From: Rhyacophila brunnea
Taxonomy: Eukaryota; Arthropoda; Insecta; Trichoptera; Rhyacophilidae
Assembly: GCA_022495005.1 (NCBI GenBank)
Contig: JAGYXB010000439.1
Span: 124,001-188,000, forward strand
DNA length: 64,000 bases
Direction of reading: 5' to 3'
Shown here: piece after piece, positions 1 to 10,429 of the stretch
Layout of the letters: each line of letters starts with the position of its first letter
Numbering within the stretch: position 1 is the first letter of the stretch
Made by a program: the position numbers and the translations under genes
The notes under the pieces: generated by a model
What the model was told of the DNA's origin: nothing
What the model saw: the letters and a program-made list of their open reading frames with translations, nothing else
The model's database searches: none

Positions 1-119
1 TAAAACACAATTTGAAAAACGTTAATGTAGTGTTTCACACTGCATTTAATCTTAGCGGTAGGTAGGGGCCCCCCAAATATCATAGCCTGAGGGTCGGTTT
101 CAGGATGTGGGGACCATGG
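1..119 (+). mobile_element. Right end of a GC-headed MITE (family A)
   Basis: The stretch ending in GGGGACCATGG matches the right part of the complete copy at 8648-9029 (shared features: AATCTTAGCGGTAGG-like core, GGGGCCCCCCAAATATC, TTCAGGATGTGG). The left part lies outside the window. It is a non-coding MITE-like repeat with no ORF. Confidence 0.6.
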
Positions 120-624
120 TGTAGGTACACCGAGTGCAATAGACAAAAGACCGATAAACGAGAAATTAGGCTGTGAAGAAGAAAAAGAGCCTATAGGACT
201 AATTTTCATTCTCCTCCTTGGTCCCCCCCAATATTAAATCCTGGGTGCGCCACTGGTATTGAATATTGATGTCTTGATGTTTTTTATGTAAATCCGTATT
301 GTTAAATGGTACCTACGTCCTACATATATTTCGAGAATATTAACGTTTTTGTGAAATTTGTGAAAAGAAGATTGTGGAAGAACATGTAAGAAATGTTTTT
401 ATATTTAACTCAATTTTGACCAACACTGCATTCGTGAGATGGGGCGAAATTACTACAAACTTAGTATGAAGAATTTAGAAGATTAATTTGATTTTTACCA
501 CATATTATTGATATTGCATGTATGTGGGTATTTATATTTGATAGGTAAGTATTGCATGCTTTGTCAATTTTTGACACAATAGGCCGCGAGGGCACTAAAA
601 ACAAGAGAAATCCCCAGGCTTGAG

Positions 625-720
625 AAAATCACATATGAGTAAGTATGTATTAGGTGCCACCTCGCTGAGAATCGAACCTGGAACCAATGACTTACATATC
701 GGACCATGAGGTGGCTGCCA
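625..720 (-). mobile_element. tRNA-like SINE head fragment
   Basis: Read on the minus strand it contains a box-B-like GGTTCGATTCTC inside a tRNA-like segment, with no convincing cloverleaf and no obvious tail. The rest of 120-855 shows no gene. I read it as a decayed SINE and not a functional tRNA. Confidence 0.35.
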
Positions 721-1441
721 CTGAAAGATGAAAATCGACATTATGATTATTATGAAACTTGGCATATTAAGTGGTGCTATCGCCTATTTCCATGTTGTGA
801 AACGTAGATAGTGCTTGTAGTACTGCATGGTCAGGAACGATCAGCCTAACCCCTTTAAGGGGGGACATGCTCAGCGTAGGTCAAAATGGAGCTTTTATTG
901 TATTTTCAAAGCATGATTCTGGACATTCCTTAAAGTTGTAGACAATCTAATTATATAATTTTAAAGCCTTATTATCCTTTATATTTATTTTACACATTTG
1001 ATGACTGCATAAAGTATTTTTATTACATAAAATAGTATTCTTTTAAACCTATTTTAGAATATTGTCATATTTTAGTACATAAATGTGCAGTGGTGTTAAG
1101 ATTTTTTACATTTATTAATTTTTAAACGCATTTATAAATATATAGTGAAATATTTACGATTAAAAATTATATTGATAATCTCGGTGATCCCAAATTTGAC
1201 AAGAATTAGGCATTTTATTATTCAAAAAATGGGCAAGATTAATACATTTGAAGATAATTCGAAATATACTAATTATCTTTGACCAATCAAGTGTGATAAA
1301 CATCCTACGAATAATGATTGCTTTATAATAATTATTGACCTAAGAATAAGGAAGTGTTTTTTTGAAATACGCCATTTCTTTTGGCATTCCCCAGAGGTAC
1401 AGCATACAGCCGTAGCCATAAATTGACAAACTATAATTGAA

Positions 1442-1560
1442 GTAGGGAGTAAAATGATGTTAACGCGCGTGTTTGAACATGTACCTAACCGAAAACAAAA
1501 TCTTTTTTTTTTAAACGATACATGTTCAAACACGCGCGTTATCATGATCGTACTCCCTAC
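1442..1560. repeat. Nested short hairpin
   Basis: AGTAGGGAGT...AACGCGCGTGTTTGAACATG is followed, after a 20-bp A/T spacer, by its reverse complement ending ACTCCCTAC. It lies at the inner edge of the left arm of the larger foldback and looks like a separate small foldback insertion. Confidence 0.6.
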
Positions 1561-1639
1561 CAGTGGCGGCCGGTGGTCTTCAGAATAGAATTTTCTGGTA
1601 GTGCGCAATGGTTTACCTTCTATAAAAAGAAGATCTTCT

Positions 1640-1950
1640 TCTTTTACCCTGTCACGACCCAGCATTAGGGCATAGGGCAAGCACAAGTTCGCGCCACTTC
1701 CCTCGGTCCATCGCCAATTCTTGCGCCTCCCGCCATGTCAGACCTGCAGCACGTAGGTCGCTTTTGTGGCGCCGCTGCAGGGTGAGGGAGGGCCGGCCAT
1801 GGCGACGGAACCCTTGAGGCTGTGCCATAAGGGTACGAAGTGTCACACTCTTTAGCGGCATTCGGAAGTGTCCTAAGCCACGTAAGGTCGTAAAACGTCT
1901 TTTCATGATTACCTCAATCACCGAAGGCATCCGTGTTCTCTTACCGACTT
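1640..1950 (-). pseudogene. LINE reverse-transcriptase C-terminal tail, fragment
   Basis: The minus strand encodes about 92 residues: VIEVIMKRRF at the start, then GHFRMPLKS, QPQGFRRHGRPSLTLQRR and GLTWREAQELAMDRGKWREL, ending LALCPN and a stop. This is the well-known conserved end of the pol protein of arthropod non-LTR retrotransposons (RRFTWLGHV...GRP...GLTW..A..L..DR..W motifs). The 3' end then runs GACAGGGTAAAAGAAGAAG, the same 3' tail as the copy near 43.6 kb. The fragment is 5'-truncated as usual for LINEs. The WLGH motif is altered. Confidence 0.8.
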
Positions 1951-3784
1951 CTTAGAAGGTAAATTAAATATGTCTTTGTTTATTTATACTATTTCTCAAA
2001 AAAGCAGCATTGAACAGCTAGAATGATTTAATATCAATAAAGAAATATAAATGTCACAGTTTATGGCTTTACGCTGCGAGCGAACAATGCTTCGGCCAAA
2101 TAAATAACCGCTGATGTGTTTTTTTATTATTTTGAATGTATTTGAGTGGCTTAGAAATAAACGCGGTAGTTTGTATTTTAGTAAAATATTGGCGATTTAT
2201 TAAATATGTTAAATGTAAAATTGTTAAAAATTAACTTGCCAACATTGTTATAAAACAGAAACTGGCGTTTTTGTTTCTAGAGTCCTTCGTTTCGTGCGCC
2301 GATCTAAAAGTGTGTAAACAATTCTACACAAAACGCCATTACAGGAACATTCGTCCACCGTTTAAGTAGTATACAAAGACCTCATTGTAATCCTGTTTAA
2401 ACTGAAAATCTAGATCCCAATCGCTTTACGCGCATGAACGGAGTACTGTTCATAATACTGCTACATGTTCTACTTCGCGAAGTGAGTGATACACGTATGA
2501 ATAACAATGAAAAGTTGAGCGATGTCTTCAAAAATGCAGGCAGTGCGTAGCACTTGCATGGTAGTAGAGGAGCCGCCGCTGCTCCCTACTTCAGTTTTAG
2601 TTTGTCAATTTATGGCTACGGCTGTATGTTGTAGCTTAACCACTGGGGAATGCCAAAATAAATGGCGTATTTCAAACAAACACTACCTTATTCTTAGGTC
2701 AATAATTATTATAAAGCAATCATTATTCGTAGGATGTTGATCACACTTGCATGGTCAAAGATAATTAGTATATTTCGAATTATCTTCAAATGTGTTAATC
2801 TTGCCCATTTTTTGAATAATAAAATGCCTAATTCTTGTCAAATTTGGGATCACCGAGATTATCAATATAATTTTTCATCGTAAATATTTCACTAATATTC
2901 CGTAATTTTCGTAAATAATATTATAAAAGCGTTTAAAACATAATAAATGTAAAAAATCTTAACACCACTGCACATTTATGTACTGAAATATGACTATATT
3001 CTAAAACATTAGAGCGAGAGGTTAAAAGAATTTTATTTTATGTAATAAAAATACTTTATGCAGTCATCAAATGTTTAAAATAAATATAAAGGATAATAAG
3101 GCTTCAAAATTATATAAATAGATTATATTCTACAACATTTAAGGAATGTCCAGGGTAATGCTTTGAAAATGCAATAAAAGCTCCATTTTGACCTACGCTG
3201 AGCATGTCCCCCCTTAAGCACTACGATGCATGATTGTCAGGGGACCGTGCACAAAAAACGGATCTGCATAAGATTGGTACCTACTTACATTAAGGGTGGG
3301 AATGGAAATGGAGTAACTCAAATCAGGTCTGGAGGATATGTATTTGAGCAGATCAATATCTTTCACACAATATTATGTTGATGCATATAAAAATAATACT
3401 TATATTATATTAATTTATATTTCTGTACATTAGAGGATAAACCACGGAAGTCCAGTTTTTACTGTTTCTGAGTTGAATATGCAGAAAATTTTCTTTTATT
3501 TCATTACACAAATGAATGAAACTCTGAAGTCCATAAATAGTAAATTAACCGATATAGCTAATTAAAAAAATCACTGAAGTCCAATTCACTTTAGTGCATA
3601 AACAACGGGAGTCCTTTTAACGATGTTTATGCTCTAAGAAAAATGTTAATAAATCATTATAATAATTCCATAAACACGAAGTCCAACAAACGTTAGGTAG
3701 GTACGTACTATAATTTTCGTTTTTCTTTGTAAAAATCCACACGCGCAGCCAGATTTCGACAAAATTTGGACAGTAGACGGGGGC

Positions 3785-4237
3785 TGACGAGCCGGAGTGC
3801 GTGGTTGGGGTCTCAAATTTCAGATTTAACCCGTTGCAATCCGGGGACAGTTTTACAGTTTTTGCGGAAAAAAAGTCGCCGCGTACAAGGTCTTGAAACG
3901 CGGAAGTTAATGCTGCAACCCCCATATTTTATTGAAAATGTCGCTAAAATGTGTACATTTAAAAAATATTGGCGTTTATTTCAGCTTGATCGGAGGTCAA
4001 ATGGCAAAGTTAGATTAGAAAAACTAATAACCGCCAGGTTGGCGCGGGCGACGTGTTACGCGTAGATCGGAATGCTTCACTGACGGACAATAATTGTATG
4101 TAGTGGCATCAGAGCCGGAGTGCGTGGTCGGAGTCCCGAATTTCAGTTTTAACCCGTTGCACCCCGGGGACGCATCAGAGCCGGAGTGCGTGGTCGGGGT
4201 CTCGAATTTCAGTTTTAACCCGTTGCACCCTGGGGAC
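3785..4237 (+). repeat. 66-bp tandem repeat (two adjacent units plus one diverged)
   Basis: Units at 4106-4171 and 4172-4237 are nearly identical, each carrying GCCGGAGTGCGTGGTCGG and TTTTAACCCGTTGCACCC. A diverged unit lies at about 3785-3850. Because 66 is divisible by 3, the repeats leave an open frame of 22-residue repeats (4094-4285); this looks like a by-product of the unit length, not a gene. Confidence 0.75.
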
Positions 4238-5059
4238 AGTTTTATAATAATAAATAGAATTTGTACTACTTTTTTAGATATTTAAATGCAATAAATGTAC
4301 AAAAAAAAATCTAAAATATTATTTTTTTTTTACTTTTTTATATTCAATTCCTTGCACTCTACGTAACTCCCGGACAGCGCCGGGTGATGCAGCTAGTTAT
4401 ACATAAACAAGTATTACAGAATGTTTGATTTATTCTCGAAAGAATATAACCACATGAATGAACCCAAAATTCTGGCTCTATCGCCATATACCTATTCAAA
4501 ATGGATTTTCAATTAAATAAAATAAACATTTAATTCGGGTCGGGAGATACAACACTGATGTGGATGAAATAAAAGTGGAAGGGGTGGCAATACGTTTGAT
4601 GAAATGGGCATCTAGAAATGTTTTAGCAAATATTGAAGAGCTGACGATTTGGTATGATAACTAATTGCCCTGGCCAAAATATGAATATCATGATTGTTTT
4701 TCATGTACCTGGTTTCCGAAAACCATTCCTACGCTGAAAATCATAAATCACAAATTCCTATTACGAGGCCATACACACATGGAGATAGACACTGACCACT
4801 CTATAACAGAACGTCAAAAAAGATGCTGAACCGTATGCAGATTGTTACTCCATGGGATTGGGTTCAGTTTGTAGGGACATGTAAAAAAAACAAGCCATTT
4901 AAAGTTATTAACATGGAGTTAAATGATATAAACAATTATTGCTCTTTGTATGCATCATCTTCAGCTCCTTTTGTGGCTCGAAAAAAGAATATTGTTGGCA
5001 CACCTTTTTTTTTCATTTTTATTTATATCTTAAAATAGCGCTGCTTATCTACGTTATAA

Positions 5060-5370
5060 GGCGAAGTTCTCCGATGAAGATTTCCAAACTGTGGACCTCC
5101 GACCTTCTCGCTCGCCGTAAAACGCCGCAAACTTTTTAAAAGCTGACAAATTTTCCCCCGTAGATACCAAGTCGCAATGGCCGAACGGTCCAACTGAGGG
5201 TTAAACCGACTTGAGAAGCTCTTCCCTTTCAACCGACATAATATGGGGACACTCCCAGAGGATGTGATCGGCATCCTGCAATTCGGCACATAAGCAAGTC
5301 GGAGATTTTATTAGGCCAAGAGCTTCGAGGCAAAACCACCATGTCCGGTTAAGATCTGCAAACTATGAAA
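5060..5370 (-). pseudogene. LINE pol C-terminal (RNase H end) fragment
   Basis: On the minus strand one frame reads LTGHGGF near the start, then KSPTCLCAELQDADHILWECP and a stop after VEREELLKSV. This matches the end of Jockey/I-type non-LTR polyproteins (the TGHGxF...C.C...D..H.LWECP signature). The frame is broken between the two motifs. It is a dead fragment inside the 3430-5929 element. Confidence 0.7.
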
Positions 5371-6209
5371 CAATGGATATCTCCAGAATTTCAAGAATTG
5401 TATGATAGAATTTCACATAATTCCTCATCAGCTGATGTCCCGGAGAATGACCAGGAATAATTCTCATTGCGTTGATTTTTTTCTAGAGCAATAATAAATT
5501 TCAAATAATCTTGTACTCATGTAAATTAAAAAAATATATAATTCCTTTTCATATTTAGACTTACTGAAATATTTTGTGTATTTATAATAAAACCATTATT
5601 AATAATGTGATGCACAGGAAATAAAAATAATTTATTCCTACCTATATGGATTTCCGTGTATTATATATAGGTGAAGTATTGCTTAGTGGTACTTCTACAT
5701 TATATGTTAGAACATAAAACACGGAAGTCCATTAATTTATTAATTCGAAATAATTTGGTATTTCTATCTATACTATGGTCAAAAATAAATTTAATTATGA
5801 ATAATACCGTTTACAGGCCCTAATTACTATAGTTCTTTAAAAAGTTATAGAGTTTCAAACATTTAACCTACACTAAAATCACTCTCCTGAACAAAAGTCC
5901 AAACGTGACTTCCGTGGTTTATCCTCTAACGTATTGATTTATTTAATGTGAGATTTTTTCTAAACATCCAATCTAATGCCTTGTTCGGACTGTGCCAGTG
6001 ATTTAGTAAAGTAGCGAATGATTTGGTAAAAAACCGTGTCTGAACAGATAAATTTAGTCGAGTAGTTTAGTAAAATGGTCAGTCAATCCGATCCATTTTA
6101 TTCTATTATTTCGGGTGAGTAGCGACCCCCACCACCTCTCACTATATACTAAACAAGCCACGAAACAAATCTGAACAGGCGAGTTCATTAGTTGTCGACT
6201 GCCGTAAGA

Positions 6210-6419
6210 ATGGCACAGCGCTGGAGCGAAGACACTACTTATAAATTCGTTTTGGAATATTTAAGCCATGAGTGCCTATGGAATTTCAAATCTCCATTAT
6301 ATAAAAATAAACAGGCTAGGCAATTTGCTTATAATGACTTAGAAGTTACAATGTATATTTCTGGATATGGTGAGAAGGAGATTAAGTCAAAAATTAAAAA
6401 CAAAAGGTCTATAATATAG
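6210..6419 (+). pseudogene. MADF-domain gene fragment of the Harbinger-like element
   Basis: The start MAQRWSEDTTYKFVLEYL leads into CLWNFKSPLYKNKQAR and AYNDLEV, the W...FV.LY...CLW....Y.N...R..A...L pattern of MADF/Myb-like domains. The frame stops after KIKNKRSII. The expected next piece of the domain lies at 6643-6797, after an interruption by an inverted copy. MADF proteins bind DNA and in Harbinger elements help the nuclease reach the nucleus. The copy cannot make a full domain. Confidence 0.6.
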
Positions 6420-6442
6420 ATAGAGAATTATATACTATACCA

Positions 6443-6550
6443 TATTGCTTTGACTTTTCGTGACTTCTGCATCCATGTTTCGCAGGATATCATCCAATAA
6501 ATAAAACCATTTTATAGACGGAACGTACATTGTGTCAGTCCCGGCACCAA
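6443..6550 (-). repeat. Inverted copy of the 6692-6799 exon piece
   Basis: CATATTGCTTTGACTTTTCG through GACTGACACAATG-type sequence is the reverse complement of the exon piece about 140 bp downstream, with only a few mismatches. The pair would form a roughly 105-bp stem. Confidence 0.75.
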
Positions 6551-6642
6551 CATATTTTATTTTTATTACAATTTAATAATTTTGTCAGAATAAGTAGTTA
6601 ATGCCTACTAAGTAGCCATTAATATTTCTTTTTAATTTTTAG

Positions 6643-6797
6643 ATCTACCTACTCGCAAAAGTTGAAAAAAATAAAAGAATCAAAATATCTGATGCCGGGA
6701 CCGACACAGTGTACGTTCCGTCTATAAAATTGTTTTATTTGTTGGATGATATCCTGCGAAACATGGATGCAGAAGTCACGGAAAGTCAAAGCAATAT
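6643..6797 (+). pseudogene. Second MADF-gene fragment, frameshifted
   Basis: A TTTTAG acceptor-like site precedes it. One frame gives STYSQKLKKIKESK and another gives SDAGTDTVYVPS and FYLLDDILRNMDAEV, continuing the MADF consensus after a frameshift, and a GTATGT donor-like site follows. Residues from 6692 on are also present inverted at 6443-6550. Confidence 0.55.
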
Positions 6798-8647
6798 GGT
6801 ATGTACACATCAATAATAATTGCTACTTGCAAATATTACTAATGAACCGATCGAATGTTTAAAAATATTTTTGGCGCCTACACCAAATTCCTACACATCA
6901 ACATTTCGTCTCGTGTTAATTTATTGACATCTTTATTATTTTCGTCGGAAGGCCATAAAATTTATTCTCAAATGAAGCTAGTATAATATTATGTTTAAAC
7001 AAAAAATATTGATTAATTTGCAAATATGGTCTGCAGAACTAGCTACGGTGACAAGTTTTTAGCAATTTTATGTTACGAGTACCTTACTTCGTAATTTGGG
7101 TATCACGGGGTTAGGTTGATCACTATATTTTTTTGTATAATACTAATATTATCAATTAAACACATATTTTTTATGAGCTTGTCAATAAAATACTATAAAA
7201 ATACCTAGTTTTTAAATTAAAAATTATAAAATTTATTTATTTTTCACTTAGTAGAAAAACTATTAAATTGAATAATCGATACATTAATTTTAGAATATAC
7301 AGCGGTGGATAATATTATTGCTGTATTAATAAGTTGAAATCAAAATAATTCATAAAAAACCGAAAATAGTGAGATTTTCATAAAAAATCGAAATAAAAAT
7401 AAATATTTTTTTTCATTGATTTTTCGGTCATCATCATCGGCATCGGTCGGCATCAAACATAATAATAATTAGCATAATTTTCATCATTAGAGTTTCAATA
7501 TGTTTTATATTGTATTAAATTTATTTTATTTTTTTCACTTTACTCAACTCAATATTTATTCTCCATTTTTATATCTCAATAATACTTTTGCTAATGACAT
7601 TTGAAATTTCATTGTTATCTTTGTCAATAATGAATATCATTAACAGCAAGATTGTTGTCAAAGATGTACAAAAAGTACACTATTTCTATTGAAACCCCTA
7701 TAAAACCTTAGTATCACGGAATAAGCTCAGTTTACCTCATTCACTTATTTATAACTACAAATTACAACGCAGAGAGTTCTTTTTTCTCGCAAAATTTCTT
7801 CCTCCAATTCTTCTGTTATAGCCATTACAACTGAAGTTATTAACTTGTTTATTTTTGCTTTGCTACGTTGTGCTCTGTTCATTTTGACACGTCACTCACT
7901 AATGAACTGTGTTCGGACACTTTTCAGTTACTGATTCACTAAATCACTCGCCACTCTACTAAATCACTCGCCCGGTCCAGACCGGCCTTAATGCCGCAAA
8001 ATCGAGTTATGAAATCTTTTTATGTAATATTTATGATAACTACATATTTGATAAATAATCTAAGCCATTAATAATGAATTGACAATGAATCTGTATGCAT
8101 GTTTCTATCGATGTTTATCGCAATGGCTACATGATAATATTATTATATTACAATCTATTAACAATCGTTGAATGAATAGTCCACACAATAAACTTGCAGA
8201 AGTATTCAAGCTTAGTAAATATTTTATAATATTTAACATTAATTAGGTATAATATCATAGGTGATATACATCTTAAGCAGCTTACTTAGCCTAGTGATTA
8301 TTTCATGATTTTTTGAGTATCTCGCTGATGACTTCTCGAGAAATGGTAATTCTCAAAATTTCGGAAAATTAATTTCTTGAGACATGAGATTGGCTTCTTG
8401 TGATTATAATTAGCTCAACAATTCTCGATCATAACCTCTTATGGTACACAATGAAGATATTTTATTAGCAATAATAATTAATATTCTTATAAAATACACA
8501 CATAGAAAATATATCTTGACCACAATATTTCAATTATTTACAAGACGTTTACCAAGTGAGCCTCGTCAGAAAGTTCAAAAATATTAAACAGATACTTAAG
8601 TACGAAGATTCCACACTATCAAATATAAAACGACCGTTGCGCCACGA

Positions 8648-9029
8648 TCATAGCCCCCTCAAGGGGGGGGGCTGACAGGGTTCTAGCCTGGGGGCCCGGG
8701 TTCAGGAAGGGCCCGGCGTGGCGAACCGACCAGATATGTGAGATAAACACAGATCACAAATTTGCTTAAATATTAAAAAAAGTCGCCCGCGGCGCTTTTT
8801 TGATGTGATATTAGTAATTAAAACTATTTGGTTGTACGATGCAATTTTTTACTGTGTGCTCCATCATTCAAATAATGGATGTACTCGTACATATTAAAAA
8901 ATCGCTAAAAATACACAATTTGGATAACGCTACTGCAGCACGTCACACTAACTTTATCCTTAGCGATAGGTAGGGGGGCCCGCCAAATATCCTAGCCTGG
9001 GGGTCCGCTTCAGGATGTGGGGGCCATGA
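8648..9029 (+). mobile_element. Complete MITE, family A (unit 1 only)
   Basis: The termini TCATAGCCCCC and GGGGGCCATGA are inverted, flanked by CCACGA on both sides (8642-8647 and 9030-9035). Unit 2 has the uninterrupted site near 22770 (GCACCACGACTCAATTAG). The element is GC-rich at its ends, has GCCTGGGGG repeats and no ORF. Related pieces lie at 1-119, 26885-26930, 38290-38390 and 43834-44200. Confidence 0.75.
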
Positions 9030-9093
9030 CCACGACTCTATTAGTGTATTTTTAACACATACGTGTCTTATATCGCACAAGCTAAGTGAAGCA

Positions 9094-10183
9094 AAGGGAC
9101 CTCCAACTTGTGATAAAATACGAATAAACCTAGGTACTTAAAATAGGGTGCCGCTAAACTAGATTATCCCATTGATCCAGCTAGATCGCCAATTGGGTCA
9201 TTTAATATCTTTTGTGTACCACTGGATACAATATGATGTTTCGAGCGATATGGTCTGCTTAGTTCCACTTCGACGTCTTTTTGATTTGTATTAAATATAT
9301 CTGACACTTCTATTTGTTCCCTTAACCGTTCGCTATTTTTTTGATCCTTGCAATATACACACATATCTCCATGCCTCATTGTTACTGTTATCTTTTCAAG
9401 CCTCTTTTGAATTTAAGCTAAATGTTTCGCCGGAAGAACAGACAATATAGGCAGATACTATCAGTAATAATATTATTAGAACTCATTACCTATGCAAACG
9501 AAAAATGCGTGTTATGAGTAGATTGCAGAGGGTTCCATGAATAAACACAACACGAAGAAAAAAACAGAACAGCGATAATTAATATGACTATGACCTTTCA
9601 GGAAAAATATAATATTTAATATTGAAATTGTCGTAACTCATATTATATATTATGTTGTATAGATTTTTAATAAAATCAAATTATATAATTATTTCTGCAT
9701 TCCTAATCGCTGGAGAGCCTCAATTAAACGGAACTCTGTTCGATGTTGCCGGCAAGCTAGATAGGTAGGTATAATATATCTCAGATATAATATCTTCAAA
9801 ATGCTTGGGTACAACGAAATGATGACTTTAATAATTTTGTGGGGTTGTGCATGATCATCAAAATCAAGCAGATAAATTGAGGTTTTTACGCCGAATGGCC
9901 AACATAGAGTGATTAAATAATATATTAAATATATCTATATATATTATGTATTTCGTTTATAAATTTACGTTTTATAAGTATTTAATTAATAAATAGATAC
10001 GATAAAAAAGAAAGTTTTATTTTTCCCCTGGCTGTTCTGTTTCGTCACTGTTCTGTTTTTTATGTTATGTTTCTTCATGTTCTGTTGTATATATAATGTT
10101 CCGTTTTGTCCGGTTACCATTCCAGAGTATTACTAAATAAGGGAGGTACTACAAAAGTGGTCATTTTTAAAATTAAAACTTGC
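9094..10183 (-). mobile_element. Unit-1-specific 1.1-kb segment, probable insertion
   Basis: The segment is absent from unit 2, where GTGTAGCAATT joins directly to TTTATAATATG (23171 onward). GCAAAG occurs at both edges, which may be a target duplication. A 71-residue minus-strand frame (9164-9379; starts MRHGDMCVYCKDQK) could be a transposase fragment, but I do not recognise it. A deletion from unit 2 would explain the same pattern. Confidence 0.5.
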
Positions 10184-10369
10184 AAAGTTTTATAATATGA
10201 AAGTAATTATGCAGCAATTGAAAAGAACTGGTAGTGCCAAACGGCAGTGGAACGATGTGAATGACTTCATGCATAGAAATTATTAAAGCAGCGAGGAATT
10301 TATTAAAATATTATAAAATATCAAATGAAAGTTCTCACACAATAGTCATGTTTGTAATTTAGATGAAAT

Positions 10370-10429
10370 ATGTCGACACTCTACAGTTATTTGGTGGTGC
10401 TATTTTTCCTGATCTTCGTATATAATCCA
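10370..10429 (+). CDS. Copy 1 exon 1: signal peptide
   Basis: Encodes residues 1-20, ending VYNP, then the GTAAGA donor. A TTTGTAATTTAG acceptor-like site ends at 10362, so a non-coding 5' exon upstream is possible. Confidence 0.85.

Larger units (their letters stand above)
860..3213. mobile_element. Long-armed foldback element in TTAA
   Basis: TTAA (856-859 and 3214-3217) flanks GGGGGGACATGCTCAGCG at the left and its reverse complement at the right. The inverted arms are about 600 bp each (860-1455 and 2583-3213) and include the same A/T-rich runs in opposite order. The 1.1-kb centre holds a smaller hairpin and a LINE tail. TTAA target sites are typical of piggyBac-type elements, but no transposase is visible, so it would be non-autonomous. 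Short ORFs in the arms are mirror copies of each other and are not genes. Confidence 0.7.
3430..5929. mobile_element. 2.5-kb DNA element with TTAGAGG termini and repeated GGAAGTCC motifs
   Basis: The left end TTAGAGGATAAACCACGG and right end CCGTGGTTTATCCTCTAA are a perfect inverted repeat of 23 bp. A motif close to ATAAACACGGAAGTCC recurs inside both ends (near 3523, 3564, 3603, 3675 on the left; 5719 and 5893 on the right). Such subterminal repeats usually bind transposase. No target duplication or transposase is clear. The centre carries a tandem repeat and a LINE fragment, probably later insertions. The superfamily is unassigned. Confidence 0.6.
5977..7988 (+). mobile_element. Harbinger-like DNA transposon, degraded
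   Basis: The ends are imperfect inverted repeats: the left has GTGATTTAGTAAAGTAGCGA and the right has the mirror ACTAAATCACTCGCC repeated twice, with the outermost bases close to GGCC/GGTC...GGACC. Inside is a broken gene with a MADF-type DNA-binding domain, the companion protein that PIF/Harbinger elements carry next to their nuclease. No nuclease is visible. The rest (6800-7900) is A/T-rich without ORFs. Target duplication was not resolved (TAA versus TTA). Confidence 0.55.

Noticed and set aside
4094..4285. ORF with two 22-residue repeats
   Set aside because: Produced by a 66-bp tandem repeat inside a transposon; no start context, splice signals or homology.
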